A DNA stretch of 64,000 bases from Mesaphorura yosii (Eukaryota; Arthropoda; Collembola; Poduromorpha; Tullbergiidae): assembly GCA_009869945.1 (NCBI GenBank), contig WIXG01000252.1:1-64000 (forward strand), written 5' to 3'. The notes under the pieces were generated by a model, which was given only the letters and a program-made list of their open reading frames with translations, was not told where the DNA came from and ran no database searches. Position numbers and translations under genes: made by a program. Shown here piece by piece: positions 10,948 through 21,900 of this stretch (the stretch's first letter is position 1; every line of letters begins with the position of its first letter).

Positions 10948-10966
10948 AATAAATCAAGTATTTATT
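10948..10966. terminator. Bidirectional poly(A) cassette between convergent genes (UPF3 / lipocalin)
   Basis: AATAAA at 10948-10953 lies 136 bp past the UPF3 stop. TTTATT at 10961-10966, which is AATAAA on the minus strand, lies about 110 bp past the lipocalin stop. The hexamers are 7 bp apart. Each signal sits inside the expected 3' UTR of the opposing gene, so overlapping sense-antisense 3' ends are likely. Confidence 0.75.
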
Positions 10967-11075
10967 TTGCACCAAACAGGTCACGGAAGGACCATGCATC
11001 AGTTGCCCGAGGTAGTCATAAGACTTTCGAAAATGCAAACCGCTGAAATGAGACGGAAATTCCGCACCTTCCTTT

Positions 11076-11977
11076 TCATGCTACTGGGTCGTTGTTATCC
11101 ACATGTTCTTGAACGTAGCAATTTGTCTGATTGACTGGAAATAAAAATTCGAGTTCGACATCGTAGTAGGAGATTTTGTCCCGCAAGTATTCTACTGTCA
11201 TCTTGTCCATTGTTGGATTTCTGCTGAACACAAACGTGGACAAGAATTTCTTGTGTGATTCTGGATCAGAGCAGTGTAGAAGTATCAGCCAGCTTTCATA
11301 GTCCGTGTCCACGACGTCTGTGCTATAAATTCCTTTGTCTGAAGTTATAATTCAATCGCAAAGCCATTGAATACGAAAGTATGAAAGACATTCTAATTGA
11401 CTAATTGAGAGTTCTCAGCGCAGCTTACAATGGTCCTCAGAGTGCAGCCAGTGCTCAGGGCGCATGGGGTCGGGGATCTGCCAGGTCATGTTTCCAGTCT
11501 CTACTTCATCCTCGTTCGGGTTATTCACGTACCTGAAAATTGGGAAACTCAACAACTCAAGGCTTGGTGCTCCTTCCATTAAAACCCCTGAGAATTCACA
11601 AGCTGAGGCTTCTAACCTGTAGTTCAGAGTCATGCGCATATCCATATTGCCCTCGGAGAGCCCGAATTGCACCTTCATACACCGGTAAGTCAACGCTTCT
11701 TCGGAGCTTGAATAGTAAAGTGAAACGTACCACGATCCTAGTATCTTCAAGAAAAGATACATACGCCCATGCAACGATCAGGACAGTTTCTTATTACTGG
11801 TCTCAGCATTCAAGCTTACGCCATTACCGCGAAAATGTCAAAGTTCCTCATCGGGCTGACTTCAGGGCAATGCCCGGGCCTCACGGCATACCCCGACACG
11901 AATGGCGACCGCCCCATGAAGATGATGACGATGATTGTGGTGATGAAGAAACAAATCACGCCTAAATTATGAAACAT
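11076..11977 (-). CDS. Secreted lipocalin (apolipoprotein D-like), 4 exons
   Basis: Lipocalins are extracellular beta-barrel carriers of small hydrophobic ligands. Exons 11977-11828, 11744-11617, 11532-11429 and 11338-11076 join in frame to 214 aa. The first 22-odd residues are strongly hydrophobic, as in a signal peptide or anchor. GHCPEVSPMRNFDI then leads into ILGSWY (residues 51-56), the first lipocalin signature, equivalent to KCPEV and FDxxKxxGxWYE of ApoD-type proteins. The second signature is VVDTDYESWLILLHC (TDY motif). Cysteines at GHCPEV, YRCMKV, LLHC and TNCYV fit the two ApoD-type disulfides. The C-terminal helix region is SRNPTMDKMTVEYLRD. Intron 2 (11533-11616) is 84 nt, stop-free and 3n. 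Next to no basic residues flank the ligand region, but the ligand cannot be predicted. The gene follows PDCL3 on the same strand. Confidence 0.88.
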
Positions 11978-12350
11978 CGCTGTGTTGTTGCGTAGAATAG
12001 CTTCCTTGCACGCACAAAAGTAAAGTAACTCTGTATGCGATGTGAAAAGGACACTGGCGAAATGCAGAAGAATTTATCAGTTTCCTGCTTCCTTTGTAGA
12101 TTGATTGTGCTTGGGCACTCGGCCAGATTCTGACCCCTGCATTCGTTTCGTAAGCTGTAGCGTATGAAATATACTTGGTGTAGAAAAAGTATGCATGTCG
12201 TTTTTATTTCATACAAGTGATGTGGTTCATTAGCAAATCCAAGTCAAAAACAGCCAAATCACTCACATTAAGGACGTATTATTGTCTCTAAAGCTTAAAC
12301 ATTTAAGCAGGTTAATAAAATACAAGGTCATAAACAATCTCTATTCTCTA
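11978..12350. other. Spacer between lipocalin 5' end and PDCL3 3' end
   Basis: This 373-bp minus-strand head-to-tail spacer must hold the PDCL3 3' UTR and the lipocalin promoter. An AATAAA on the minus strand (TTTATT at 12203-12208) is the likely PDCL3 poly(A) signal. That leaves only about 225 bp for the lipocalin promoter and leader. Confidence 0.55.
12203..12208 (-). terminator. Probable poly(A) signal of PDCL3
   Basis: TTTATT on the plus strand reads AATAAA on the minus strand, about 145 bp past the PDCL3 stop codon. Confidence 0.5.
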
Positions 12351-13313
12351 TCATTCCGAATCTGAATCTTCGGAGTTGCGTCTTCCTCCCAACTGTGACA
12401 TCATAGCGTCTCTGATTTTTGGTTTCGGGTCCTTGACAATTTTTGTGTTGACAGCACCCACCTTCCCAAGAACGTACTCAAACTCTGTATTTACAAGAGA
12501 TTAGGTTTAGAATTCATGGAGAAATTCTCAAAGCCGATTTGAGCTTATGATGATTATGATCGTTACCTTCGATTGTTAGGTTTGTGCCACGAAGTGAATC
12601 TGGCCCCACGAACTGCTTCTTCAACTCGCTCTCATGGTACACGAATACTGTAGGCACATTCTTATCGGGAAAGTTGGGAATACAAACAGTAGCAACACTC
12701 TTGATAAATTTAGTGGTTGGGAACTTCAAAGCTAGCTGTGTCATGAACTGATTTAACATACTGCACATTGGGATCCTAGTCAGAGAAAACATGGGAATTG
12801 TGTCATGAAGTTCATTACGAGGGTCAAAACTCTCAGAACACATTCAGACTTGACTAACCCGTGTTTGTACAGATGTAAAACTACCCAAACGCCAGGCCCA
12901 GCCTGATTCACTTCTTGCACATAGTTGACAGCAGTGATTTCCAAAACATCACCAAATCTTGACTTTGCCATCTCGGCCTTCATTTCGTTCAATCTCTTTT
13001 GTTTGTATTGAAGGAGTATTTGCTCTTCCTCATCATCTTCTAAATCATCAAGCTCGTCCAAGGTCATATCGTCGATATTCTTACCTACAAAAATTGTCAA
13101 TTCTCAGGCGTCAACATCATACGAGCGGAAAATGGCAAATAATAGGTCACAACTTTAAAACTTACTTTGACTTCGGCCGGCCTTTTCCTGTATTGTTGCA
13201 TCAACCATGTTAAGGATTTCATTTTCTGTTATCTCTTTCTCTGGTTTCTTGGGGATGACGCCATGATGTCGGAGGGCATCGTTCCATTCCGTGTCTTCAT
13301 TCGGGTTCATCAT
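12351..13313 (-). CDS. PDCL3: Phosducin-like protein 3 / viral IAP-associated factor (PDCL3/VIAF), 4 exons
   Basis: PDCL3 is a thioredoxin-fold co-chaperone that works with the CCT chaperonin in folding actin and tubulin. It is also known as viral IAP-associated factor for its link to caspase regulation. Exons 13313-13166, 13084-12859, 12775-12567 and 12484-12351 join in frame to 238 aa, the usual family length. The N-terminus NPNEDTEWNDALRHHGVIP matches the family DTEWNDILRKKGILP. DDMTLDELDDLEDD follows. The thioredoxin-like domain runs from GDVLEITAVNYVQEV through [37 protein letters not shown] and FVGPDSLRG. The C-terminus ends in the acidic SEDSDSE typical of PDCL3. Two methionines open the frame; the upstream one at 13313 is used here. 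The gene is head to head with cyclin H, with 434 bp between the start codons. Confidence 0.95.
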
Positions 13314-13747
13314 CCTTCCAGGCTTTCCAAGCGTAGAATTCCAAACTGTGGATCTTAATCTTTCAGCTCCAATAATTCGAGATATTTAAATCACCTTGCC
13401 AGGTTCGCCAATTTTACACAATTCTGGTGCAAATGTTGCCGATTGTTTCAACTTGACTCATTCAACTGAACTTTCGAAATTGCAATGAACATTTCCTTAT
13501 AAGCAGTGGCAGAGTTCTAACCACGTGTTTCTTGTTAGTTAGTTCTTTGCTGATTCCTTGGGTTTTTGTAGTAACTTCTACCAAATCGAAACTCAAAGAT
13601 TCGGCACTTTGATTCATTTTGGAGCTGAAAGTTGCCAAATGTCAAATCAGCTAACTGCAATTAATTAAGCTTGGAAACAATACTCTGTCAAAGCCGGTGT
13701 TAAGTTTTTTGTGAGACTGTTCATAAATCATTCTGTAAAACATTGTG
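13314..13747. other. Divergent promoter region PDCL3 / cyclin H
   Basis: These 434 bp must contain both promoters and both leaders. I could not single out a TATA, DRE or initiator element. No coding potential was seen. Confidence 0.55.
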
Positions 13748-15057
13748 ATGTACACGTCAAGTACTCAAAAGCAGCAGTGGACCTTTGCGAACGAAGACGT
13801 CCTGAAGAAGAAAAGGAAAAAATGTAACAAAGAATGTATCGAGAAGTTCAGGGAATACAGAACGGTAGGCAACCTTTGGTGCAGATTATTATTATTGCTG
13901 TTTAATGTATACCATACCACGTAATGTAATGCGAATTTCTGCAGGATAGTGAAGCTCGAGAATACTTCCTGTCGCACGCTGAAGAGAGACAGATTTTGGA
14001 CGCATACGAAGCGAAGTTGATGAAGTTCTGCAGCACCTTTGTACCTAAACTCCCTGAGAATGTCCTTGGAACCATTTTTCACTACTTCAAACGATTTTAC
14101 CTCTTCAATTCAGTCATGGACTACCATCCACAAGAAATTTCGTACGTATTTTTAGAGAACTTCGTAGACAACGATATGAAATATGTCCCATGCTCTGTGA
14201 TCTTTGATTTTAGTATGACGTGCGTGTACCTGGCCTGCAAAGTCGAAGAATTCAACTTGACAATTACTCAATTCGTCAGCAACATTAAGGATGAACCTGC
14301 TAAATGGACTGAAATTATTATTAACAATGAGCTAATGCTGATGGAGACGATAAAGTTTCATCTCATTATTCACAACCCGTACTTAGCCAGAGACGCTTTC
14401 CTCGAGGACATGAAGGGAAAGGCACAGGATCTGCAACTGTCCTTTGATCCCACAACTCTGAGTCCGCATATCGACCATTTTCTAGAAGTCGTTCTGCTAA
14501 CAGATGTTCCACTTCTTTATACGCACTCTCAAGTAAGCACTTGTTGATTAATCCTGATTCCTGATTTGATTCCAAGAATAAGTTCCTATTTTCTCTACAG
14601 ATTGCAATTGCAGCTATTCTTCAAGCGGCCAGCAAAACGAAGTCCAATATTGACACCTACGTAACAGATGTAATTGCACCAGACAAGGAATCATTACAGA
14701 AAGTCATCGGCAGTGTCAAAAGTAAAAATTTCATTGACTTGAAGAATTTAATCTTAACTTAATAATAATGAAAAAACTCGCCAATTGAATTTTCTACTGT
14801 TTACTTGCAGAAATTCGTAAACTAGTCGCCCAAAGACAGAAATTAGAAAAGGAAGGACTCCCTCCCATAGATGAGATAGAAAAGAAGCTTCAACTCTGTA
14901 GGAATCCGCATAATGATCCAGATAGCGAAATGTAAGCCGACTTGAACGCATGCTTATTGTCAGCAAAGGCAATACTTTTTGAGTTTGTATCATGAATTTT
15001 GACAGGTACAAAAGCAGAATGGCTGAAGAACTTAATGACGACGACGATGAAATGTAG
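13748..15057 (+). CDS. CCNH: Cyclin H (CDK-activating kinase / TFIIH subunit), 6 exons
   Basis: Cyclin H pairs with CDK7 and MAT1 in the CDK-activating kinase. As part of TFIIH it drives phosphorylation of the RNA polymerase II tail. Exons 13748-13864, 13945-14141, 14214-14532, 14601-14721, 14811-14931 and 15006-15057 join in frame to 308 aa; human cyclin H has 323. The N-terminus MYTSSTQKQQWTF matches human MYHNSSQKRHWTF. The first cyclin box contains EAKLMKFCSTF, FKRFYLFNSVMDYHPQEI and VYLACKVEEFN. The second contains FHLIIHNPY, LTDVPLLYTHSQIAIAAILQ and the KKLQLCRNP helix. The end is acidic (ELNDDDDEM). Intron 2 (14142-14213) is 72 nt, 3n and stop-free. It falls between HPQEIS and MTCVYL, where the family has no insertion. 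A poly(A) signal lies at 15244. Confidence 0.95.
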
Positions 15058-15243
15058 ATTTGCTACGGGAAGAAATACTAAATCGTATACTAATTTTCAA
15101 CATTGCTTTCCTATTCTGAGTTTTGAAGCTTGTCCAGCTAATTTTTAATTTTTATGTGTACCAGTTTACGTAAGGTTGAACTAGTGCTTTTAGAACTCCG
15201 AGTTCGCAAAAAGGACTTAGGGTTAAGTTGGTGAAGGCATGAA

Positions 15244-15249
15244 AATAAA
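15244..15249 (+). terminator. Poly(A) signal of cyclin H
   Basis: AATAAA lies 186 bp past the cyclin H stop and about 345 bp before the next start codon. Confidence 0.65.
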
Positions 15250-15594
15250 TTATTCTGGAACCATTTCTGGACTCTTCTCGTTGGTGGTTGTAAGTTGTAA
15301 GGTGTCTATTATTTGGAACATGTGCGGTATCCTTATTCGAATGAGGCAGCCAGCCTTTGGCCCATTAGCCATAAGAATCCTCTGTGCCCGAGTCCAACCC
15401 CTAGAGCTAGGGAGCTTTCGTTTGCATGGAGATTGAATCGTACAAAACGCACATCACTGATCTCCGGCGCATAATTACATAACATGCACATCTTTATTGT
15501 GTGCCATTTCGCTCGGTGCGGTCCCACAACAGTCAATTTATTGGTAGTAAATGGTCATCCTAATCATTCTCTGGATTCCGCGCCTTTTCTATTA
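15250..15594. other. Spacer cyclin H to IMMP1L
   Basis: This short tandem spacer must hold the IMMP1L promoter. The IMMP1L frame stays open upstream to an ATG at 15484. That would add 37 residues with no family counterpart, so I treat it as leader sequence. Confidence 0.5.
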
Positions 15595-16355
15595 ATGACA
15601 GCCCATGGATATTTTAAACAAATCAAACCCTTCATTAAAAATGTAGCGATTTGTATGGCATCCGCTCTCGTGGTACAACACTACATTGCGGGACACGTCC
15701 TGGTATAAACAGTATTACGTTCATTTGCAAGAAGATAAGTTTCCAAAGGCTTTTCTATTTAGTGCACCGGACCGAGCATGGAGCCGACGATTTACTCCGG
15801 TGACATTCTTCTAACTGACCGATTTACTCCTAGATTAAGGGAAATTGCCAAAGGTGACGTAGTCATTGCAAGCAACCCCACAAAATGCGAGAACGTTTGT
15901 AAACGTGTGGTTGCCGTTGATGGTGAATCAGTCCTGTTTGATAAGAAAGTTTTGAAGGTTTCCGTTTCTGCTACACAATTTCATGAAAGCACAACGCCTA
16001 GCCTGCTAAATTTCGTTGCTATTTATTCTCAGATCCCTGAAAATCATTATTGGCTTGAAGGCGATAACAAGATCAACTCAAGTGATTCCCGAAATTACGG
16101 TAACTCATATTTCTCCATACTAATTGTATTAATATGAAATTTTATGACTTCGCCTAATTCCGCATAGGTCCCGTGCCTGCACGTTTGATTCGAAGCCGAT
16201 GTATTTGTAAAATCTGGCCCAAAATTGATTGCAATTTCAAAGACGCCGTGACGGTTTACTGCGACGCCCGAGTACAAATTTGGCCGACCAAATTGATGCC
16301 ACAAAGTAGTAGCGTGTCAAAGTTACAAACCACTCAAATGCCTAAATCGTTGTAA
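15595..16355 (+). CDS. IMMP1L: Mitochondrial inner membrane protease subunit 1 (IMMP1L/Imp1), 4 exons
   Basis: This is a type I signal peptidase-like serine protease (S26 family) that removes sorting peptides at the outer face of the mitochondrial inner membrane. Exons 15595-15702, 15763-15957, 16033-16099 and 16168-16355 join in frame to 185 aa (human 166). One membrane helix (about residues 13-33) is followed by CTGPSMEPTI with the catalytic Ser41. GDVVIASNP and VCKRVVAVDGE follow, with the catalytic Lys83, then HYWLEGDNKINSSDSRNYGP, the family's box E. The last 20 or so residues extend past the usual end. Intron 2 (15958-16032) is 75 nt, 3n and stop-free. Splicing it out restores the family spacing, and retention would add 25 residues. 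The ATG at 15595 gives the expected 40-odd residues before the active Ser. An in-frame ATG at 15484 is the alternative. Confidence 0.9.
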
Positions 16356-18538
16356 CACTCAAATCAAATGTGTATATGACAGAACCAGTCTCCGCCTAAA
16401 TCAAACCTATTTAATTAGCACAATTCTACTCATTTAGTTTAATTCTGTTTCACATTACTGACGACGAATATATTACAAGGAATGCGTTTGTAATAACGCA
16501 TCAAGAATATCTCAACTTGACATTTTCACTAGGAATTTCTTTCAACTTTATGAAATAAGTCTATGACGAATGGCATGAAGAATGCCAGTTTAGCAGGTCC
16601 GATTAGATTAAAGAGTTTATAAGCTTGAATTCATAAAAGCAGAACAATGAGTCAAATGAATTTGGTCCACGCATTCATTATTTCAACTCCGCCGCGACCC
16701 ATCCAACTGAAGTGTGAATAACCGCGGTATTGATGTCTAACCATCGGGAAAGATTAAAGGCAGTGAGAATATTTTTATTTGTGTCTCACTTTTTAGCATG
16801 TAACATACAGACTGGGGTCTTTTTGTTCCATCCGTATCCCTCAAATCAATGCTGTACCATAGAAGAAGAATCATGCTGTGCAAGTGCAAGTGCAACCCCA
16901 ACAATGCAATCATGATCCAGTGCTGCGAATAAAGAAAGGAAAGGAGGGATGAAGATAATAAAAAATGGAATTGGTGTGCGTTGCGGTTGAGTGAGGACCA
17001 GCATTTCAATCAGGAATTCTCATCTGCGCGTTTCATGTCCCTCTATTCTGAAAAGCCTGCTTCGGAGGGCATAAGTCATAGTCATAAGCTCCACTTTTTC
17101 ATTCAGATTTACAATTTTCTACGCATTTTTGGGCCACAGATACCGAGTCGGGAGTCGGCCTGTGCCTTCTAGTGTGGGCAAAAATTAATTCTAGCAGTAA
17201 ATTTGGTTATTGCAAATCGGCCGCCGTGTTGAAATAAATTCAGTTGAGGGTTTAACTTATTTGAAGCTAATTCCTTAATTTTGTGCGACAAAAGTGAGAT
17301 GGGGAAGTTGCCCGTTCTGTTGTAAACTGATTTTTTAAAAAAGAAACTGGGTTTTGTGTCAGTGGAAGGTGGAGTGAAAGGATGCTATTAATTAAAAAAC
17401 TCAGACAATTCGGACAGCAATGGCGACAATTCTTGCATTTCACGCAGTTCGAGAAATTAATTAACTGATTTCTTATCTTTTTCAAAGGAGCACATGCAAA
17501 CTTACAAGGGGAACGGACCGAAAACTGAAAACTGAACTTGGCTTGAACTGAAAACATACCGTGGGGAGTACAGAAATGAAATGAATCCGTGTGCCAAGAA
17601 GAAAAGTGTGAAACTGAGGAGGCCATATTCATTAAATGGTAATCTCGGGAGGAAATGTTGTCCATTACGGCGCCTGGAGACACTCACACTCTGGTCCCGA
17701 CTACAGCAACCCGAGTCAGGATAACATGAAGCATCCAGCATTAGAAGGATTCTCCTAGCTAGTCAAGACAGCCATCCAGGGCCTGCCCGGTCGTAGTGAA
17801 TCTGCTCGTTCGTATTCAAAACATTTCCATCACAATACATTATACTTAGTCAAGTTGATTTATGGAGATAAAAAGAGCAGAGACGCTGGAAAAAGAAGCG
17901 ACTCGGCTTCACACTTTAAAATAGATGGTTTCCTTCATTACATGTAAAAATAGTGCCACTGGAAACAAAAAGCGAGATTTTTACGCAGGGCGAGAGCTCG
18001 CGCGCAGATGCCTTCAAGTATTAAATATCGCAGTGCTGCTCGCTGTCCTTATCAAAATAATTTATCTGCGCATTCTAAATGCGAGATGGTGAGGATAGCT
18101 TCATTGATTACTATTTACCAACTTTTCAGGCGATTAAAAAGTAATGAACGAAGTGATTACAAGGGCAGAGGGTAGGGTTGGTCGGACGGAGAGAACGGAG
18201 TTTCAGAGGCTGTTCATTCTTCAAAACAGCCGAAGCACAAACTATTTGCCATTTGCGAAGTTGAGCACAAAAGCACGATAGAATTGTCCTGTCTCCTTGT
18301 CCGCGATTGCGTTCAGATTCGCGAGGACAGGGCAGGACAGTGAAACTGAGCAATGTCCAACAAGCAGCAGTGGAGTCGCCGTAGTGTCAGCAGAACAATG
18401 AGAACAATAATGACATACAAGATTCACAAAAGAAGGAAAGCATTTGTAAATTGCTTATTCTTGCTTTTTTCGCTTTTGATGCTGGACGCGAGCTCGGTTG
18501 TCAAAAGACGACGGACGGACGAAAAAAGGAACTTTTCC

Positions 18539-18662
18539 TTTGGTCGGTCGACTGATTATCAATAGACAATGACAATTCTCAAATGAATGAATGAAAATGT
18601 AGCAACCACACTCACAATGCATTCGCATTATATATTTATGCTACATAAATCCTATACAATTG
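18539..18662. repeat. Two-block duplicated element, copy 1
   Basis: Block A is at 18539-18566 (28 bp, begins tttggtcggtcga, then ctgattatcaataga). Block B is at 18638-18662 (25 bp, begins atgctacataaatcc and ends tatacaattg). The same two blocks recur in the same order and orientation at 24044-24201. Block B is identical in both copies and block A matches at 26 of 28 positions. The 71 bp between the blocks are not conserved. Confidence 0.85.
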
Positions 18663-18881
18663 TCAAATAATGCAGCACTGTTCAGAAAATAGAAAACGTC
18701 CCCACGACGAGCATTAAAAGAGGATATTGTTGTCATATTCCCATTGTGCTCGCCATTCTTGGAGAGACAGTGGATGAGCTCGGCCAGAGTGCATCCATGT
18801 GATGTGGAGTGAACGAGCCAGAAATGAAAGATTAGATGGCAAAATGACTACGGCACTGATAGAACGATTTGAACACCGATG

Positions 18882-18902
18882 GCGAAGGGCTTCACCCTTC
18901 GC
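18882..18902. other. GC-rich perfect hairpin
   Basis: gcgaaggg (18882-18889), loop cttca, cccttcgc (18895-18902). This is a perfect 8-bp stem with a 5-nt loop in otherwise AT-rich sequence. The function is unknown and it may be chance. Confidence 0.6.
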
Positions 18903-21900
18903 AAGCAAGCAATGTGCACTGTTCATTGCAGATTGCAGCGAAATCCGTTTTTCAGTCACAGTTTAAAGCTTTCACTTATCAGTGCTAATAACATGAAGTT
19001 GATTACTTATCAAATGGCTAGGTTAATTTTTCGATATCAGTTGAAGTCCACCACCTCAGCTTGATACGCTTTCCAAATCATGCAAAGATAACAAACCTGG
19101 TGAAAGCAGCCTTTAAATGCTTCTTAAGATTGAAGAAGTTGGGTCGAAAACAGAGTTTTTACTCTCTTTCTAAGGTGGAGTTGCGTTGCCAAGCTGAGAC
19201 AAGCTTCGCTCTGTGCTGTTTCTGCTTTCATCGCATCAGCTTTGGTTCTGTTTCCCGTGCTTCAGACAAGCCTCGCTTTGTGAGTTACCGTATCATCTGT
19301 GGAGTTCCTCACTTTCGCTTTCAGTGCAACCTCAACTCTTCTGCGGGAAGGGTGTTGTACCAGTGATCCTCCAATGAAAACACACGTGCTCGTGCCTTCT
19401 CATGTGCCTGACAAATATTGTTCGCTGATTACGATCGTTACGCATACTCGCTGAATCAAGTTGACGGTGAATTTAATTACAATGTATTTCGTGCGGCCAA
19501 ATCAATGAGCGTCTCTATCGGATGTCAGTATGGAGCGTTTACCTCCGAGTTGTCCGAATTAAGTTTCTTTGAGAAGAGAGAGGCGACGCCGAGTTATCTT
19601 CGTAAGCCTGATTCTACGAGGAAACCAGACACAGTTAAACTTGCAGTCATCGCTTAGGAGTGTACGAGTTTTGTGAATTTCAATCGGCATTCGAGGCCTA
19701 TACCGGAAGTTGGAAAGTGCAAACTTCATTAAATACGAGCAACACCAACTTCAAGTACTGGATCCAAAAATGCTATGTAGATTGTCTGACCCGTGTTGCT
19801 CGCCTTCGTGGCCCTTTGAGGGTAAGAAATACTTGAAGTACTTTCTGTGAATTTAGTTTATTAATGCCGGCCGCTTTTTATAATTGAACATGATTTAATT
19901 ACTAGTATATCATGGCGTAGTTAAATTAAGCTCGAATTCTTTCGTTTGGATGCAGAGTTGTTGACTTACTTGCTTGTAAACATGTTTACGTCCTTAAGGA
20001 CTAAATACTTCCGAAGGTTACATTTACTCACTTTGTTCCTCTTCCGTGCAACGCATTTCATAACCGGCAATTAAGGTTGAACCGAGACAAATTGTTTCGG
20101 GATTAGCGCAGGAGTGAGACAGACCAGCGAATGATTAAACGCATTCGCGTACTTCATGAACGACACTATTGCTGTTTGCATTGAAGGGCTGATTACTTCC
20201 AATTCACAGTTTAATCCGTACTTCCAACTTTTTGTTCCCTAATCTCCTTTCTGCTTTGCCATATGCTGTTCAGCACGGATGATTTACGCACGGGACGCGT
20301 ACTCGAACTCGAACATGGTTGGAGGTGGTTTAAGCTTGGCAATGAAACACTACACCATCAGGAAATATGAGACACGAACAGAGACAGCCGACCTTTGAGT
20401 CTGACATTGAAGTTAATCGTTCCGAAATGACCACAGGAACCTAGCATTCATCGCACGCTGCCAACATCAGCAACTAATTAATACTAACCTTACAATTTCT
20501 AATTACGCTGCCAATAACGCGACATGATGTGGATGTGCAAATGACAATGCAAATGGCAAGTACAATTTGGAGATGAGCCAATTCTCAGCTTCTATTCTTG
20601 TCTAACTCCTTTTGTTCACCGCATTACATATTATTACCATTGCCATTGCCATTTCTGTACTCATAAAAGGGTGAAAGTGAAGAATAGAACAGAACTTGTA
20701 CAATGGTCTCTGCCGCCACCGCCGTCGCGCTGCTTCACAGTTGTCGTTGTTCTGTTCTGCTCTGTGCAAGTGTGCATCAGCCATTGTTGTTTATTCATAT
20801 GTATATAATATAATCATTCAAAACACAATGGAGCACAGGAGATATAAATGATTTGCTTAATGCATTTTAGTGAATTGCATTTTCTTTTTTAGAACTCCGT
20901 GGTAGTGGCACCAGTAACAGCAGCGTTTCAGCACCGCACCGTTACCGAATGAATATGCATGCAAGCATTTCGTACCTGAAGACTTCGCTCATATTAATCT
21001 GAACCTATATATTATCATATTCTATTGTCAGTCTATTGTATTGTTGTTGTTTGAAATTTGTGAATAGAATAGTTTTCTTTTTGGGCTATTTTGCATAACA
21101 CATCTCTATTATGTTTCGCCACAAAGAATTCACATTCTCACACATGTACAGCACACTGCACACGACTGCCGACTGCATGTGGCCTCCCTGGCGTCGCGTC
21201 TGGTGGCAAATGCAGTGGCAGTGTCAGGGCCTGGTGCTGGTGCTGGTTTGATAATGCATGGGAACGAGTACACCGCACGTCGCAGTCGCACGTACTTGGA
21301 TTACTTTTAAATCTCAAGAACGATGGTGCATGTGTTTGACAACATTAGCGCAGTGCCAGAGCAAATGTCTTTTGTCCAGGCTTGTCGCATCGCACAGTGA
21401 TGATGCGGGCAGAAGAATGGAATTACGAATATTTGATAAATGTAGATTTTAGTTCGGCTCCCAGATGCACCGTACTGAAGTGTTAGCACAGTCCATTCAT
21501 GTCATCTTTGATTCACGTGCATTGATAAATACATTATGATTACGATGTCGAAGAAAGAAAGCATTGATCTCTCACTACCTCCTGAACTGTTCATAATGTA
21601 TGCACTCTTATCGGTCAATATCGACGAGTAGTAATGAAAATGTCACCTTGGCGTTTGCTTCTGATCATACTGTACAACGGATCAACGTCCACCCTCGCAC
21701 GTCTGCAGCTCTCATGGAACTGTCGAGCATTCGAGGTTCCTTCTCGAGTGTCGAATCAGGAATCTTGATCTTCAAACTGCATTAAGAGCGTAAAATTGTG
21801 AACAATTGAGTTCTTAATGGATGAGTTGACGGAAAAGTTCAGATTGAAGATCCGGAGAATGGCAATGGCACGAGAGGCGAGTTCTGCTAAATGCACAACG

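Noticed and set aside
15484..15594. In-frame upstream ATG extension of IMMP1L by 37 residues
   Set aside because: The extension has no counterpart in the family. The ATG at 15595 gives the normal distance to the active-site serine.
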